This document shows, one piece after another, positions 8,584-17,527 of a DNA stretch of 33,922 nucleotides. The notes under the pieces were generated by a model. It was not told the origin of the DNA. It did no database searches and was given only the letters and a program-made list of their open reading frames with translations. The position numbers were made by a program, and so were the translations under genes. This DNA comes from Candidatus Phocaeicola gallistercoris (GTDB taxonomy: Bacteria > Bacteroidota > Bacteroidia > Bacteroidales > Bacteroidaceae), in contig DXCG01000163.1 of the NCBI GenBank assembly GCA_019116145.1, positions 1 through 33,922 of the forward strand, in the 5' to 3' direction. Positions within the stretch are counted from its first letter, which is position 1. Every line of letters starts with the position of its first letter.

Positions 8584-9510
8584 ATGATAAACAGAGTTCT
8601 CATTCGTCTTAAAATAGTTCAGATAATTTATGCATATTATCAGAACGGAGGAAAAAGTCTGGACACAGCAGAAAAAGAATTATTTTTCAGTATTTCTAAA
8701 GCTTACGATTTATACAATTATCTCTTGCTATTGATGGTTGAGATAACACGATACGCAAACAAACGATTGGAAGCTAGCAAACATAAATTGGCTCCCGACC
8801 AAAAGGACTTATCTCCCAACACTAAGTTTGTCGACAACCGATTCATAGCCCAGTTGGAAGTAAACAAACAATTAAATGAATTTGTCAATTCTCAGAAAAA
8901 AACATGGGAAAACGAAACTGAATGCATAAAATATTTATGCGAGGAAATCATGAATTCAGATACTTACAAAGAGTATATGAAAAGTGAAACTTCTTCCTAT
9001 GAAGAAGACAGAGAATTGTGGAGAAAATTATATAAAACCATTATTTTCAACAATTCACATTTGGACGAAGTTTTGGAAGATTTGAGTTTATATTGGAACG
9101 ATGACAAAGAAATTGTCGACACATTCGTACTAAAAACCATAAAGCGTTTCGACCCCAAAAATGAAGAAAAGCAAGTTCTTCTTCCTGAATTCAAAGATGA
9201 AGAGGATAAAGAATTCACACGCCGTTTATTCAGACGCACCATTTTAAATGCCGATTATTATCGCCATCTGATAAGTGAAAATACAAGAAACTGGGATATT
9301 AACCGAGTTGCTCTCATGGATGTAATCATCATGCAAATCGCATTGGCAGAAATATTAAGTTTCCCTAACATCCCTATCAGCGTATCACTAAATGAATATG
9401 TGGAAATCGCGAAGTTATATAGTACACCCAAAAGTGGAGGTTTTATAAATGGAACACTCGATGGCATAGTAAATGTACTTAAAAAAGAAAACAAGCTCAC
9501 TAAAAAGTAA
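8584..9510 (+). CDS. nusB: Transcription antitermination factor NusB (long Bacteroidota form)
   Basis: NusB with S10 (NusE) binds boxA RNA and suppresses early termination in rRNA operons. The recognisable NusB core is in the last roughly 140 residues of this 308-aa protein: FTRRLFRRTILNADYYRHLI, NWDINRVALMDVIIMQIALAEI, then SLNEYVEIAKLYSTPKSGGFINGTLDGIV. This ending is the classic NusB signature. The N-terminal half (about 1-160) begins with a NusB-like helix (INRVLIRLKIVQIIYAYYQ) and continues with a charged helical extension. Typical NusB is about 140 aa, but the double-length form is normal in Bacteroidota. It leads a plus-strand operon with yajC, ybbR-like and coaE. Confidence 0.93.
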   Translation: MINRVLIRLKIVQIIYAYYQNGGKSLDTAEKELFFSISKAYDLYNYLLLLMVEITRYANKRLEASKHKLAPDQKDLSPNTKFVDNRFIAQLEVNKQLNEFVNSQKKTWENETECIKYLCEEIMNSDTYKEYMKSETSSYEEDRELWRKLYKTIIFNNSHLDEVLEDLSLYWNDDKEIVDTFVLKTIKRFDPKNEEKQVLLPEFKDEEDKEFTRRLFRRTILNADYYRHLISENTRNWDINRVALMDVIIMQIALAEILSFPNIPISVSLNEYVEIAKLYSTPKSGGFINGTLDGIVNVLKKENKLTKK

Positions 9511-9550
9511 ACTCAATTCATTATTATAACCATTTACAAATCATTAAATC

Positions 9551-9859
9551 ATGAAATCGTTAACTGTATTTTTACAAACTCAAAGTGGAGCAGACTATTC
9601 TTTCTTAATCATGATGGTCATAATTTTTGCAATTATGTATTTCTTCATGATTCGTCCACAAAACAAAAAGCAAAAAGAAATTGCCAAATTCCGTAAGAAC
9701 TTGGAAATAGGACAAGATATCATCACAGCGGGAGGTATTTATGGAAAGATCAAAGAACTGACAGACAATGCCATTGTTGTTGAAATAGCTCCAAGTGTAA
9801 AAATCAAGATTGATAGAAATTCTATTTACCCAGACCCACAAACCCAACCTCGAAAATAA
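9551..9859 (+). CDS. yajC: Preprotein translocase accessory subunit YajC
   Basis: YajC is a small single-pass inner-membrane partner of SecDF in protein export. The 102-aa protein has one membrane helix at about 18-34 (FLIMMVIIFAIMYFFMI), followed directly by the diagnostic RPQNKKQKE motif and a cytoplasmic beta domain (GQDIITAGGIYGKIKEL). It lies 40 bp after nusB and 9 bp before the ybbR-like gene. secD and secF are not in the window. Confidence 0.95.
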   Translation: MKSLTVFLQTQSGADYSFLIMMVIIFAIMYFFMIRPQNKKQKEIAKFRKNLEIGQDIITAGGIYGKIKELTDNAIVVEIAPSVKIKIDRNSIYPDPQTQPRK

Positions 9860-9868
9860 AACAAAAGA

Positions 9869-10897
9869 ATGTTCAATTCAAAGAACATAAAACGGTTTTA
9901 TAAAATAGGAATTAGAAAGATTAGAAACTTTTTATCTAACGACAAGTGTAAAGAGTGTCTGATCTTTTTATTTTTTGTCCTAATAGCATTTGTCTTTTGG
10001 ATGCTACAAACTCTCGACGGCTTATTTCAAACAGAATTTAAAATCCCCATACGACTAAAGAATGTTCCCAAGCAAGTGATTCTTACATCTGACGTCCCGG
10101 AAAACATTCGCGTCAGAGTAGAAGACAGAGGCACTGTGTTACTGAACTATATGTTGGGAAAAACATTTTTTCCAGTCTCATTAGACTTTAATGACTTTGA
10201 GAACAATGCATCTCACTTACATATTTCTACACAAGATTTGAAAAAACGTATTGTAACCCAACTGAATGTCTCTACAAAATTAATCTCCATTCAACCCGAC
10301 ACCCTCGACTTGATTTACACAAATGGAGAACCAAAAAAAATTCCGGTATCTCTAAATGGTGACATTAAAGCAGCCCGTCAGTATTACATAGACCATATCG
10401 ATTTTACACCAGACTCGGTGACAGCCTATGCTCCTTCCGAGATATTAGACACTCTCACAAAGGCATATACGCAACCATTCACACTAAAAGACGTAACCGA
10501 CACTGTAAGGCATCGAATTGAACTTCAACGCTTTAAAGGTGTGAAATTTGTACCTTCACATAGCGATATCATCGTGTATGCAGACATGTATTCAGAAAAA
10601 CAAATAGAAGTTCCTATCTACGGACTAAACTTTCCACCGGGAAAGATTCTCCGCACATTTCCTTCTAAAGTAAATGTCATATTCCAAGTAGGATTGAAAC
10701 ATTTTAAAGAAGTTACCGCCAATGATTTCCTCGTAGGAGTAACTTATGAAAACGTATTACAAAACAAAGAAGATAAGTTGCCTTTAAGCATTATAAACTC
10801 TTCCCAACATGCGTCGCATATCCGCATATCCCCTTCTATGGTAGATTATTTAATCGAGCAACAAGGGAATGACAGCATCCTAAAACTCAAGCAATGA
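9869..10897 (+). CDS. YbbR-like domain protein (single membrane anchor)
   Basis: This 342-aa protein has a basic N-terminus and one membrane helix at about 31-47 (LIFLFFVLIAFVFWMLQ), then an extracytoplasmic beta-rich region with YbbR-type repeats. Typical segments are FKIPIRLKNVPKQVILTSDVPENIRVRVEDRG and, later, IEVPIYGLNFPPGKILRTFPSKVNVIFQVG. In Firmicutes YbbR (CdaR) is encoded beside and regulates the diadenylate cyclase CdaA. No cyclase is near here; the neighbours are yajC and coaE. The gene overlaps coaE by 4 bp (ATGA), implying translational coupling. Family membership is likely, the function unproven. Confidence 0.78.
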   Translation: MFNSKNIKRFYKIGIRKIRNFLSNDKCKECLIFLFFVLIAFVFWMLQTLDGLFQTEFKIPIRLKNVPKQVILTSDVPENIRVRVEDRGTVLLNYMLGKTFFPVSLDFNDFENNASHLHISTQDLKKRIVTQLNVSTKLISIQPDTLDLIYTNGEPKKIPVSLNGDIKAARQYYIDHIDFTPDSVTAYAPSEILDTLTKAYTQPFTLKDVTDTVRHRIELQRFKGVKFVPSHSDIIVYADMYSEKQIEVPIYGLNFPPGKILRTFPSKVNVIFQVGLKHFKEVTANDFLVGVTYENVLQNKEDKLPLSIINSSQHASHIRISPSMVDYLIEQQGNDSILKLKQ

Positions 10898-11493
10898 TAA
10901 AATTAGGCATAACAGGAGGTATCGGTAGCGGGAAATCATACCTATCTCGTTTATTAAAAGAGCAGGACATTCCGGTATATGACACAGACCAAGAGGCAAA
11001 ACGCCTCATGATTACAGACGGAATCATACGAAAAAGCCTTATAAACTTACTGGGAACTTCTGTTTATCAAAACGATACATTAAACAAAACATTGCTGAGT
11101 GAATATATTTTTTCCAATGAAGACCATACCCGACGCATAAATGCAATTGTGCATCCACGAGTTAAATCGGATTTTTTACAATGGGCTTCCAATTTATCTC
11201 AGAAAGGCAAGAAAATAATTGCATTAGAGTCTGCAATACTATTCGAGTCCGGATTTGACAATGCAGTCGACTATACCATAACGGTTTCCGCACCGATAAA
11301 CCTCCGCATACAACGCACAATACAACGCGATCAAACTACAGAAGTACAAGTGCGCCGACGCATTCAAGCACAAATGACTGAAGAAGAAAGAAACAAACGG
11401 GCAAACTTCATTATCATCAACGATGAGAAACACGATCTTTACTCCCAAATGAGCAACATATTATCTCTCATAAAAAGAAAACATGCAGAATAA
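10894..11493 (+). CDS. coaE: Dephospho-CoA kinase
   Basis: CoaE phosphorylates the ribose 3'-hydroxyl of dephospho-CoA, the last step of coenzyme A synthesis. The 199-aa protein begins with the P-loop GITGGIGSGKSYL (about 5-17), followed by PVYDTDQEAKRL, the VHPRV segment typical of CoaE, and ALESAILFESGFD. The length is normal. It is the final gene of nusB-yajC-ybbR-coaE. Its stop codon abuts the -33 box of the next gene's promoter. Confidence 0.95.
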   Translation: MIKLGITGGIGSGKSYLSRLLKEQDIPVYDTDQEAKRLMITDGIIRKSLINLLGTSVYQNDTLNKTLLSEYIFSNEDHTRRINAIVHPRVKSDFLQWASNLSQKGKKIIALESAILFESGFDNAVDYTITVSAPINLRIQRTIQRDQTTEVQVRRRIQAQMTEEERNKRANFIIINDEKHDLYSQMSNILSLIKRKHAE

Positions 11494-11494
11494 G

Positions 11495-11526
11495 TTTGTA
11501 AAATTCGCATGTGAATTGTATTTTTG
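11495..11526 (+). promoter_or_regulatory. Consensus promoter of the DUF5606 gene
   Basis: TTTG (11495-11498), a 20-bp spacer and TATTTTTG (11519-11526) fit the Bacteroidota promoter exactly. The -33 box starts two bases after the coaE stop. The -7 box contains the TTG at 11524, which rules that codon out as a translation start. Confidence 0.85.
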
Positions 11527-11559
11527 CGCCCATTATTAATCAAAAAAGAGTATTTGTAT

Positions 11560-11994
11560 ATGTTGAAAACGATCTTAGCCGTTTCGGGCAAACCGGGACT
11601 TTATAAATTAATTTCACAAGCTAAAAACATGCTTATAGTTGAAAGCCTTGTTGAAAAAAAAAGAACACCTGTATATGCAAGTGACAAGGTTATTTCACTG
11701 GGAGACATCGCCATGTATACCAACGAAGGAGAAGTTTCTTTAGCAAACGTATTGGAAACAATTAAGCAAAAAGAAAACGGACAAGTAGTCCCTTTAAATT
11801 ACAAAAAGGCTTCACCCGATGAACTTCGCCATTTCATAGAAGAAATATTACCCAATTACGATGAAGACCGCGTTCACATAAGCGACATCAAAAAACTTAT
11901 TCAATGGTACAATTTATTGGTATCGAACGGAGAAACCGATTTTACCGAAAAAGAAACAGAAACAACATCGAAATCGGATGAAAATCCCACGTAA
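11560..11994 (+). CDS. DUF5606 family protein
   Basis: This 144-aa soluble protein of unknown function is conserved in Bacteroidota. The N-terminal part (MLKTILAVSGKPGLYKLISQ, then ISLGDIAMYTNEGEVSL) looks like a small beta domain. The middle (DELRHFIEEILPNYDEDRVHISDIKKLIQWYNLL) is helical and resembles the conserved DUF5606 block. The last 20 residues are Glu/Thr/Ser-rich and probably disordered. I chose the ATG at 11560, because the longer frame from TTG 11524 would start inside the -7 promoter box. It forms its own transcription unit, ending at the hairpin at 12059-12106. I infer no function. Confidence 0.82.
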   Translation: MLKTILAVSGKPGLYKLISQAKNMLIVESLVEKKRTPVYASDKVISLGDIAMYTNEGEVSLANVLETIKQKENGQVVPLNYKKASPDELRHFIEEILPNYDEDRVHISDIKKLIQWYNLLVSNGETDFTEKETETTSKSDENPT

Positions 11995-12058
11995 TTTTTA
12001 TTTTTCCACTTGATCTTTTTCAAAAACAAGATAACAAATTATCTAAATCGAACAGACA

Positions 12059-12106
12059 AAAAACCATTTCAAAAAGATTTTTCTTAACCTTTTTGAAATG
12101 GTTTTT
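12059..12106 (+). terminator. Strong hairpin terminator after DUF5606
   Basis: An 18-bp perfect stem (AAAAACCATTTCAAAAAG at 12059-12076 pairing with 12089-12106) encloses a 12-nt loop. The descending arm ends in TTTTT and continues into a pyrimidine-rich run. It separates this gene from pfkA. Confidence 0.85.
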
Positions 12107-12156
12107 CCTTTTCTTTTGTTAAATCCGGCTGTTTGCACAAATAAATGAAATTTTTC

Positions 12157-12188
12157 ATTGCTGTTCTACAAGAAAATCTCTACTTTTG
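12157..12188 (+). promoter_or_regulatory. Promoter of pfkA
   Basis: TACTTTTG (12181-12188) matches TAnnTTTG. An ATTG at 12157-12160 is one base from the TTTG -33 consensus, with a 20-bp spacer. The leader to the ATG at 12232 would be about 37 nt. Confidence 0.7.
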
Positions 12189-12231
12189 ATAGACAATTTC
12201 TAACATAAAAAGACTCTAAACTAAAACAATT

Positions 12232-13212
12232 ATGAAACAAATCAAATGTATCGGTATTCTGACATCAGGAGGCGACGCATCCGGAATGAATGCAGCAATC
12301 AGAGCCGTAACCCGTAGTGCCATCTACAATAATTTCACAGTAAAAGGTATTTATAGAGGATACGAAGGACTTATCCGCAACGAAATAAAAACGCTTACGA
12401 CACAAGACGTGAGCAGTATTATTCAGCGTGGAGGTACTATTCTAAAGACTGCACGGTCCAAAGACTTCATGACACCCGAAGGACGTAAAATCGCATACGA
12501 CAATATGGTAGCAGCAGGCATTGATGCATTGATAGTAATAGGAGGAAATGGCTCGCTAACCGGCGCACAAATATTTGCCGATGAATATAACATACCATGT
12601 ATTGGCTTACCGGGTACAATCGATAATGACTTATATGGAACCGACTCTACCATAGGATATGATACGGCACTAAATACAATTGTAGAATGTGTAGACAAAA
12701 TCCGCGATACAGCCACATCGCACGATCGGATATTTTTTGTAGAAGTCATGGGTAGAGACGCCGGATTCTTAGCACAAAACAGTGCCATCGCATCAGGTGC
12801 AGAAGCTGCAATCATTCCAGAAGACCAAACGGATGTAGACCAATTGGAAAAATTTATCGGACGTGGTTTCCGCAAGACTAAAAACAGTAGCATTGTCATC
12901 GTTTCGGAATCACCGAAAGACGGAGGTGCTATGTATTATGCCGAACGTGTTAAAAACGAATATCCACAGTACGATGTACGTGTTACCATTTTAGGGCACT
13001 TGCAACGCGGCGGTTCTCCAAGCGCATACGACCGTATCTTAGCCAGCCGGTTAGGAGTCGGGGCTATCGAAGCCATTAAGGAAGACCAAAGGAATGTGAT
13101 GATTGGTATCCGTAACGATAAAATTGTATATATCCCATTTAAGGAAGCAATAAAGAAAGACAAACCTTTAGACAAGTCACTGATTCAGGTTTTAGACGAA
13201 CTTTCCATCTGA
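12232..13212 (+). CDS. pfkA: 6-phosphofructokinase (ATP-dependent type)
   Basis: PfkA phosphorylates fructose 6-phosphate to fructose 1,6-bisphosphate in glycolysis. The 326-aa length is close to the E. coli enzyme (320 aa). Motifs: [15 protein letters not shown] (nucleotide-binding loop), PGTIDND with catalytic D131, [11 protein letters not shown], and [14 protein letters not shown]. The loop equivalent to the E. coli GGDGS reads GGNGS (104-108). The Gly that marks ATP over pyrophosphate use (G107) is kept, but the Mg-contacting Asp is Asn (N106). The gene is monocistronic, with its own promoter and a hairpin terminator at 13229-13266. Confidence 0.95.
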   Translation: MKQIKCIGILTSGGDASGMNAAIRAVTRSAIYNNFTVKGIYRGYEGLIRNEIKTLTTQDVSSIIQRGGTILKTARSKDFMTPEGRKIAYDNMVAAGIDALIVIGGNGSLTGAQIFADEYNIPCIGLPGTIDNDLYGTDSTIGYDTALNTIVECVDKIRDTATSHDRIFFVEVMGRDAGFLAQNSAIASGAEAAIIPEDQTDVDQLEKFIGRGFRKTKNSSIVIVSESPKDGGAMYYAERVKNEYPQYDVRVTILGHLQRGGSPSAYDRILASRLGVGAIEAIKEDQRNVMIGIRNDKIVYIPFKEAIKKDKPLDKSLIQVLDELSI

Positions 13213-13228
13213 AAAACAGGGAAACCCC

Positions 13229-13266
13229 AACAAATGCCTCACATTACAAAATGTGAGGCATTTGTT
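13229..13266. terminator. Bidirectional terminator between pfkA and merR
   Basis: A 17-bp perfect stem (AACAAATGCCTCACATT at 13229-13245 pairing with 13250-13266) has an ACAA loop. It has T-rich sequence on the plus side and A-rich sequence on the other side, and lies between the convergent pfkA and merR-family genes, so it probably serves both. Confidence 0.85.
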
Positions 13267-13279
13267 TATCTCACTTGTT

Positions 13280-13627
13280 TTATGTCAAATAATCCAACTC
13301 TTTACGCATCTTTATCAACTCTTCTTTAATAGAATTCAAGTGCTCTAATATCTCAACCGTATTACGTACACTTTCTTTATTTTGCTTCAACTGCAATTTT
13401 GCTCCTGCCAAAGTCATTTTCTTTTCTTTCACTAAAAAATAAACCAGCCGCACGTTATCTATGTCTTCTTTCGTATATTGACGAACTTTTCCACTTGTCT
13501 TCTTTGGAATAATCATCGGGAACTGAGTCTCCCAATACCGTAATAAAGACTCGTTTACACCAAACATTTCTGCCACCTCACGTATAGAATAATACAACTT
13601 CAGTTCTTTATCTTGCTTCAGTGCCAT
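13280..13627 (-). CDS. Small MerR-family transcriptional regulator
   Basis: This 115-aa protein is a MerR-type winged helix-turn-helix at about 9-75 (YYSIREVAEMFGVNESLLRYWETQF, then KVRQYTKEDIDNVRLVYFLVKEKKMTLAGAKLQLK). A short C-terminal coiled coil (about 84-112) probably mediates dimerisation. There is no separate effector domain and there are no metal-binding cysteines, so it is not a classical MerR/SoxR sensor. It lies 19 bp downstream of the M23 peptidase gene on the same strand and is probably cotranscribed from the promoter at 14678-14708. Its targets are unknown. Confidence 0.88.
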   Translation of the reverse strand: MALKQDKELKLYYSIREVAEMFGVNESLLRYWETQFPMIIPKKTSGKVRQYTKEDIDNVRLVYFLVKEKKMTLAGAKLQLKQNKESVRNTVEILEHLNSIKEELIKMRKELDYLT

Positions 13628-13646
13628 TCCTTATTGCTTTTATACA

Positions 13647-14615
13647 TTAATCAAAAACCTTCCCATGATTGGCTGCAATCTGCAGCATTTTGTCATAATC
13701 GTCAGCATCCAAGTCCATAAAATAGTAATTTACAGGATTCATGATTTGTCCCTTCAAATGAACCTCATAATGCAAGTGCGGTCCTGTACTTTTTCCTGTA
13801 CTCCCTACTTCACCGATTACTTCACCCCTCACAACTTTCTGTCCGGTCTTTACTAAAATTTTACTTAAATGAGCATATCGTGTCACATAGCCGAATCCAT
13901 GATCTATCATAATAGAATTTCCATATAAACCGTCCCATCCAGCCTTTTGCACAGTTCCATTACCGGTTGCATATACAGAAGTCCCCACATTGGCAGAGAA
14001 ATCCATTCCGGCATGAAACTTCACAGTCTTATATATCGGGTCGATACGTGTACCATATCCCGAAGCCGTTTGCTTCAAATCCTTATTTGCAACAGGCTGA
14101 ATGGCAGGGATACAAGCAATCATTTCATCATGCTTCTTACACAAGTCCACCACTTCATCGTACGATTTAGACTGGATATACATCTGCCTCGCCAGTAAAT
14201 CCATCTTCTGCGTCGTATTAATTACCAAATTTGCATTTGCCATATTTTTTAATTCCTCATACCGATTTGTCCGGGCATAACTGGCAGTCCGAAGAGCATT
14301 CGGTACCGGATCGGCTTGCATTATAAAGCGATAAAGATTATCATCACGTTGTTGAAGCTGTTGCATCACGCCTAATGCTTCATCGAGCCTTGTCGATAAA
14401 ATATTATATTGAGCCAACAATCGAGAGTTTTCAACCCGAAGATTTTTTTCTGACGGAGAGCCAAAGACAATTAAAAGTATAATAAAAAAGCCGGCTCCCA
14501 ATCCCATACCAACAAACAACCGACGCAAATAACTCATCGCCCTTTGCCGGATTGTCGGATAAATTCGATCATAAGTATGGGTTTTCGGATTGTATATATA
14601 ATAGACCTTACGCAT
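13647..14615 (-). CDS. M23 (LytM-type) metallopeptidase, membrane-anchored
   Basis: This 322-aa envelope protein probably cuts peptidoglycan cross-bridges. Domains in order: a short cytoplasmic N-terminus, one membrane helix (about 33-51, VGMGLGAGFFIILLIVF), a periplasmic helical/coiled-coil section (about 55-170), and a C-terminal M23 domain (about 185-298). Zinc ligands appear intact: H201 and D205 in HAGMD, H249 in YAHLS, and H280-L-H282 in GPHLHYE. This suggests an active enzyme rather than an EnvC/NlpD-type degenerate activator. It is the first gene of the M23-merR unit and is divergent from alaS with overlapping promoters. Confidence 0.92.
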   Translation of the reverse strand: MRKVYYIYNPKTHTYDRIYPTIRQRAMSYLRRLFVGMGLGAGFFIILLIVFGSPSEKNLRVENSRLLAQYNILSTRLDEALGVMQQLQQRDDNLYRFIMQADPVPNALRTASYARTNRYEELKNMANANLVINTTQKMDLLARQMYIQSKSYDEVVDLCKKHDEMIACIPAIQPVANKDLKQTASGYGTRIDPIYKTVKFHAGMDFSANVGTSVYATGNGTVQKAGWDGLYGNSIMIDHGFGYVTRYAHLSKILVKTGQKVVRGEVIGEVGSTGKSTGPHLHYEVHLKGQIMNPVNYYFMDLDADDYDKMLQIAANHGKVFD

Positions 14616-14677
14616 TTAAATCATTTTTTATCGAAAATTAATAAACAAGCCAGCAAGTTTTATCCAAAAGATGAGGA

Positions 14678-14708
14678 CAAAAATAATAAAACAGATTATC
14701 TTTGCAAA
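14678..14708 (-). promoter_or_regulatory. Consensus promoter of the M23 peptidase-merR unit
   Basis: On the minus strand, TTTG (14705-14708), exactly 19 bp and TATTTTTG (14678-14685) form a full consensus promoter 62 bp upstream of the peptidase ATG. It overlaps the alaS -7 box. Confidence 0.8.
14697..14704 (+). promoter_or_regulatory. Candidate -7 box for alaS
   Basis: TATCTTTG matches TAnnTTTG and lies 47 bp before the alaS ATG. No TTTG is present at the -33 distance. It sits inside the divergent peptidase promoter, so both cannot be occupied at once. Confidence 0.5.
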
Positions 14709-14751
14709 TCTATTTTCAGAATATTAACTACAGATAATAATACGAATCAGT

Positions 14752-17370
14752 ATGTTGACAGCAAATGAAATTCGCGACTCATTCGTAAAATTCTTTGAGT
14801 CAAAAGGACATCAGATTGTGCCTTCCGCACCAATGGTCATTAAAGACGACCCCACACTGATGTTTACCAATGCCGGCATGAACCAGTTTAAAGACATCAT
14901 TTTAGGAAATCATCCGGCTAAACACAAACGTGTAACCGACTCTCAAAAATGTTTACGTGTAAGTGGGAAGCATAATGACCTTGAGGAAGTTGGTCACGAT
15001 ACTTATCATCACACAATGTTTGAAATGTTAGGAAACTGGTCATTTGGCGACTATTTCAAAAAAGAAGTAATTGGTTGGGCTTGGGAATATTTAGTAAATG
15101 TGCTAAAAATCGACCCATCTATCCTTTATGCCACAGTCTTTGAAGGAAGTCCAGAAGAAGGATTAGAGCGAGACGATGAAGCAGCCGGATACTGGGAACA
15201 ATATTTACCCAAAGATCATATCATCAACGGAAACAAACACGATAATTTCTGGGAAATGGGCGATACCGGTCCTTGTGGTCCATGCTCGGAAATTCACATC
15301 GACCTCCGTTCAGAAGAAGAAAAAGCCAAAATCCCCGGTCGGGAACTGGTAAATAAAGACAATCCATTGGTTATAGAAATCTGGAATTTAGTGTTCATGC
15401 AATACAACCGGAAAGCAGACAAATCGCTTGAACCGCTACCAGCCAAAGTAATAGATACAGGAATGGGATTTGAGCGCCTATGTATGGTGTTGCAAGGAAA
15501 AAAATCGAACTATGACACTGATGTATTTCAACCTATCATCAAAACCATCGGCGATTTAACAGGGAAGACCTATGGTAAAGATCCCAAAGTAGACGTAGCC
15601 ATGCGTGTAGTAGCCGACCATATACGTACTATTGCATTTTCTATTACAGACGGGCAACTCCCGTCGAATGCAAAAGCCGGATACGTCATCCGACGCATCT
15701 TACGCCGTGCAGTCCGCTATGCCTATACTTTCTTAGGACAAAAACAAGCTTTCATGTACAAACTCGTTCCCGTTTTGATTGAAAACATGGGGCAAGCCTA
15801 CCCTGAGCTCAAGGCACAACAATCTTTAATTGAGAAAGTTATCAAAGAAGAAGAAGAGGCATTCCTTCGTACTTTAGAAACTGGTATCCGTTTACTTGAT
15901 AAAGTGATGCAAGATGCCAAGGCTATCGGAAAAACAGAAGTAAGCGGAGTGGATGCTTTTACCCTTTATGATACGTTCGGATTCCCACTCGACTTGACAG
16001 AATTGATTCTCCGTGAGAATCAAATGACCGTCAATGAAGAAGAATTTAATACTGAAATGCAAAAACAAAAACAACGCGCCAGAAATGCAGCTGCAATTGA
16101 GACTGGCGATTGGGTAGTATTAAATGAAGGAGAAACGCGCTTTGTAGGTTACGATTATACAGAATACGAGACACGCATCTTACGCTATCGACAAATCAAA
16201 CAAAAAAATCAGACGCTTTATCAAATCGTGTTGAGTGAAACACCTTTTTATGCCGAAAGCGGTGGACAAGTTGGTGACACAGGTGTACTGGTAAGTGAAT
16301 TTGAAACGATCGACATTATCGATACGAAAAAAGAAAACAATCTTCCTATCCATATTGCCCAACAACTTCCGAAACGCCTTGATGTCCCGATGATGGCATG
16401 TGTCGATACAGATAAACGCGCCGCATGTGCAGCAAATCACTCATGCACTCATCTACTCGATGAAGCGCTCCGTCAGGTACTGGGCACACATGTAGAGCAA
16501 AAAGGCTCGTTGGTTACTCCCGAATCATTACGTTTCGACTTCTCACACTTTCAGAAAGTAACACATGAACAATTGCGTGAAGTAGAACACTTGGTAAATG
16601 CTAAGATTCGCGAGAATATCCCTTTGACTGAATATCGTAATATGCCCATTGAAAAAGCCAAGGAACTGGGTGCAATTGCTCTCTTCGGAGAGAAATATGG
16701 CGATGAAGTCAGAGTGGTACAATTTGGTTCATCTATCGAATTTTGTGGAGGAACACATGTCTCTGCCACAGGTAAGATAGGTATAGTGAAAATCATTTCT
16801 GAAAGTTCTGTTGCAGCAGGTATCCGTCGTATTGAAGCTGTTACCGGAGCGAAAGTGGAAAATATGTTCGATACAATTCAAGATACACTTACCGATTTAA
16901 GAACGTTATTCAACAATGCTCCCGACTTAAAAGTTGCCATTACCAAGTATGTTGAGGAAAATGCCGACTTAAAGAAACAGATGGAAGAATTTATAAAAGA
17001 AAAAGAGGCTATGCTGAAAGCCAAACTGATCGAAGGAGCCAAAGAAATACATGGTGTAAAAGTCATCAAATCGATTCTTCCAATACCTGCCGACTCGGTA
17101 AAAAACATTGCTTTCCAACTAAAAGGTCAGTTCCCTGAAAACTTATTTGTTGTAATAGGAAGTGAAAGAGAAGGAAAACCGATGCTTACGGTCATGTTAA
17201 GTGATGACCAAGTAAAAGCCGGACTAAATGCCGGGAAATTAGTACGCGAAGCCGCCAAATTAATCCAAGGTGGAGGTGGTGGACAACCTCACTTCGCAAC
17301 AGCCGGAGGAAAAGACACAGACGGTTTGTCTTCTGCTGTTGATAAAGTTCTTGAACTGGCAGGATTTTAA
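14752..17370 (+). CDS. alaS: Alanyl-tRNA synthetase
   Basis: AlaRS charges tRNA-Ala and edits mischarged Ser or Gly. The 872-aa length is normal. Class II aminoacylation core at about 1-250 ([36 protein letters not shown]), then the tRNA-recognition helices. The editing domain carries zinc-type ligands HSCTH (in [16 protein letters not shown]) and CGGTH (in [14 protein letters not shown]). A coiled coil and the C-Ala/DHHA1 domain follow, with [15 protein letters not shown] near the end. All domains look intact. It is a single transcription unit ending at a hairpin at 17418-17460. Confidence 0.97.
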   Translation: MLTANEIRDSFVKFFESKGHQIVPSAPMVIKDDPTLMFTNAGMNQFKDIILGNHPAKHKRVTDSQKCLRVSGKHNDLEEVGHDTYHHTMFEMLGNWSFGDYFKKEVIGWAWEYLVNVLKIDPSILYATVFEGSPEEGLERDDEAAGYWEQYLPKDHIINGNKHDNFWEMGDTGPCGPCSEIHIDLRSEEEKAKIPGRELVNKDNPLVIEIWNLVFMQYNRKADKSLEPLPAKVIDTGMGFERLCMVLQGKKSNYDTDVFQPIIKTIGDLTGKTYGKDPKVDVAMRVVADHIRTIAFSITDGQLPSNAKAGYVIRRILRRAVRYAYTFLGQKQAFMYKLVPVLIENMGQAYPELKAQQSLIEKVIKEEEEAFLRTLETGIRLLDKVMQDAKAIGKTEVSGVDAFTLYDTFGFPLDLTELILRENQMTVNEEEFNTEMQKQKQRARNAAAIETGDWVVLNEGETRFVGYDYTEYETRILRYRQIKQKNQTLYQIVLSETPFYAESGGQVGDTGVLVSEFETIDIIDTKKENNLPIHIAQQLPKRLDVPMMACVDTDKRAACAANHSCTHLLDEALRQVLGTHVEQKGSLVTPESLRFDFSHFQKVTHEQLREVEHLVNAKIRENIPLTEYRNMPIEKAKELGAIALFGEKYGDEVRVVQFGSSIEFCGGTHVSATGKIGIVKIISESSVAAGIRRIEAVTGAKVENMFDTIQDTLTDLRTLFNNAPDLKVAITKYVEENADLKKQMEEFIKEKEAMLKAKLIEGAKEIHGVKVIKSILPIPADSVKNIAFQLKGQFPENLFVVIGSEREGKPMLTVMLSDDQVKAGLNAGKLVREAAKLIQGGGGGQPHFATAGGKDTDGLSSAVDKVLELAGF

Positions 17371-17417
17371 CAGAAAAGAAAGATACAATCAATAAAAATA
17401 GATCAGTAGGTTTTTAT

Positions 17418-17460
17418 AAAATGTCGTCATGTCTTTAAAAAAACGTGGCGACATTTTTTT
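17418..17460 (+). terminator. Intrinsic terminator after alaS
   Basis: A 9-bp perfect stem base (AAAATGTCG at 17418-17426 with CGACATTTT at 17449-17457) extends inward by about six more pairs, two of them G-U. It runs into seven T residues (17454-17460), giving a typical intrinsic terminator 47 bp past the alaS stop. Confidence 0.85.
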
Positions 17461-17491
17461 GCTATCGCATCTTATTTTCTCCACATTTTTT

Positions 17492-17499
17492 TATCTTTG
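17492..17499 (+). promoter_or_regulatory. Candidate -7 box for the DPP IV-type gene
   Basis: TATCTTTG fits TAnnTTTG and ends 28 bp before the ATG at 17528. No good -33 box is seen; the nearest TTTG is about 30 bp upstream, too far for normal spacing. Confidence 0.45.
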
Positions 17500-17527
17500 T
17501 CATACTTTACTTAGAAACATCACAACA

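Noticed and set aside
3768-10897. c-di-AMP circuit joining the RCK_C antiporter with the YbbR-like protein
   Set aside because: The idea rests only on family analogies. No cyclase or phosphodiesterase is in the window and the two genes are in separate units.
13280-13627. Mercury or redox-type MerR regulator
   Set aside because: It has no conserved cysteines or effector domain. Only the DNA-binding domain and a short coiled coil are present, and no resistance genes are nearby.
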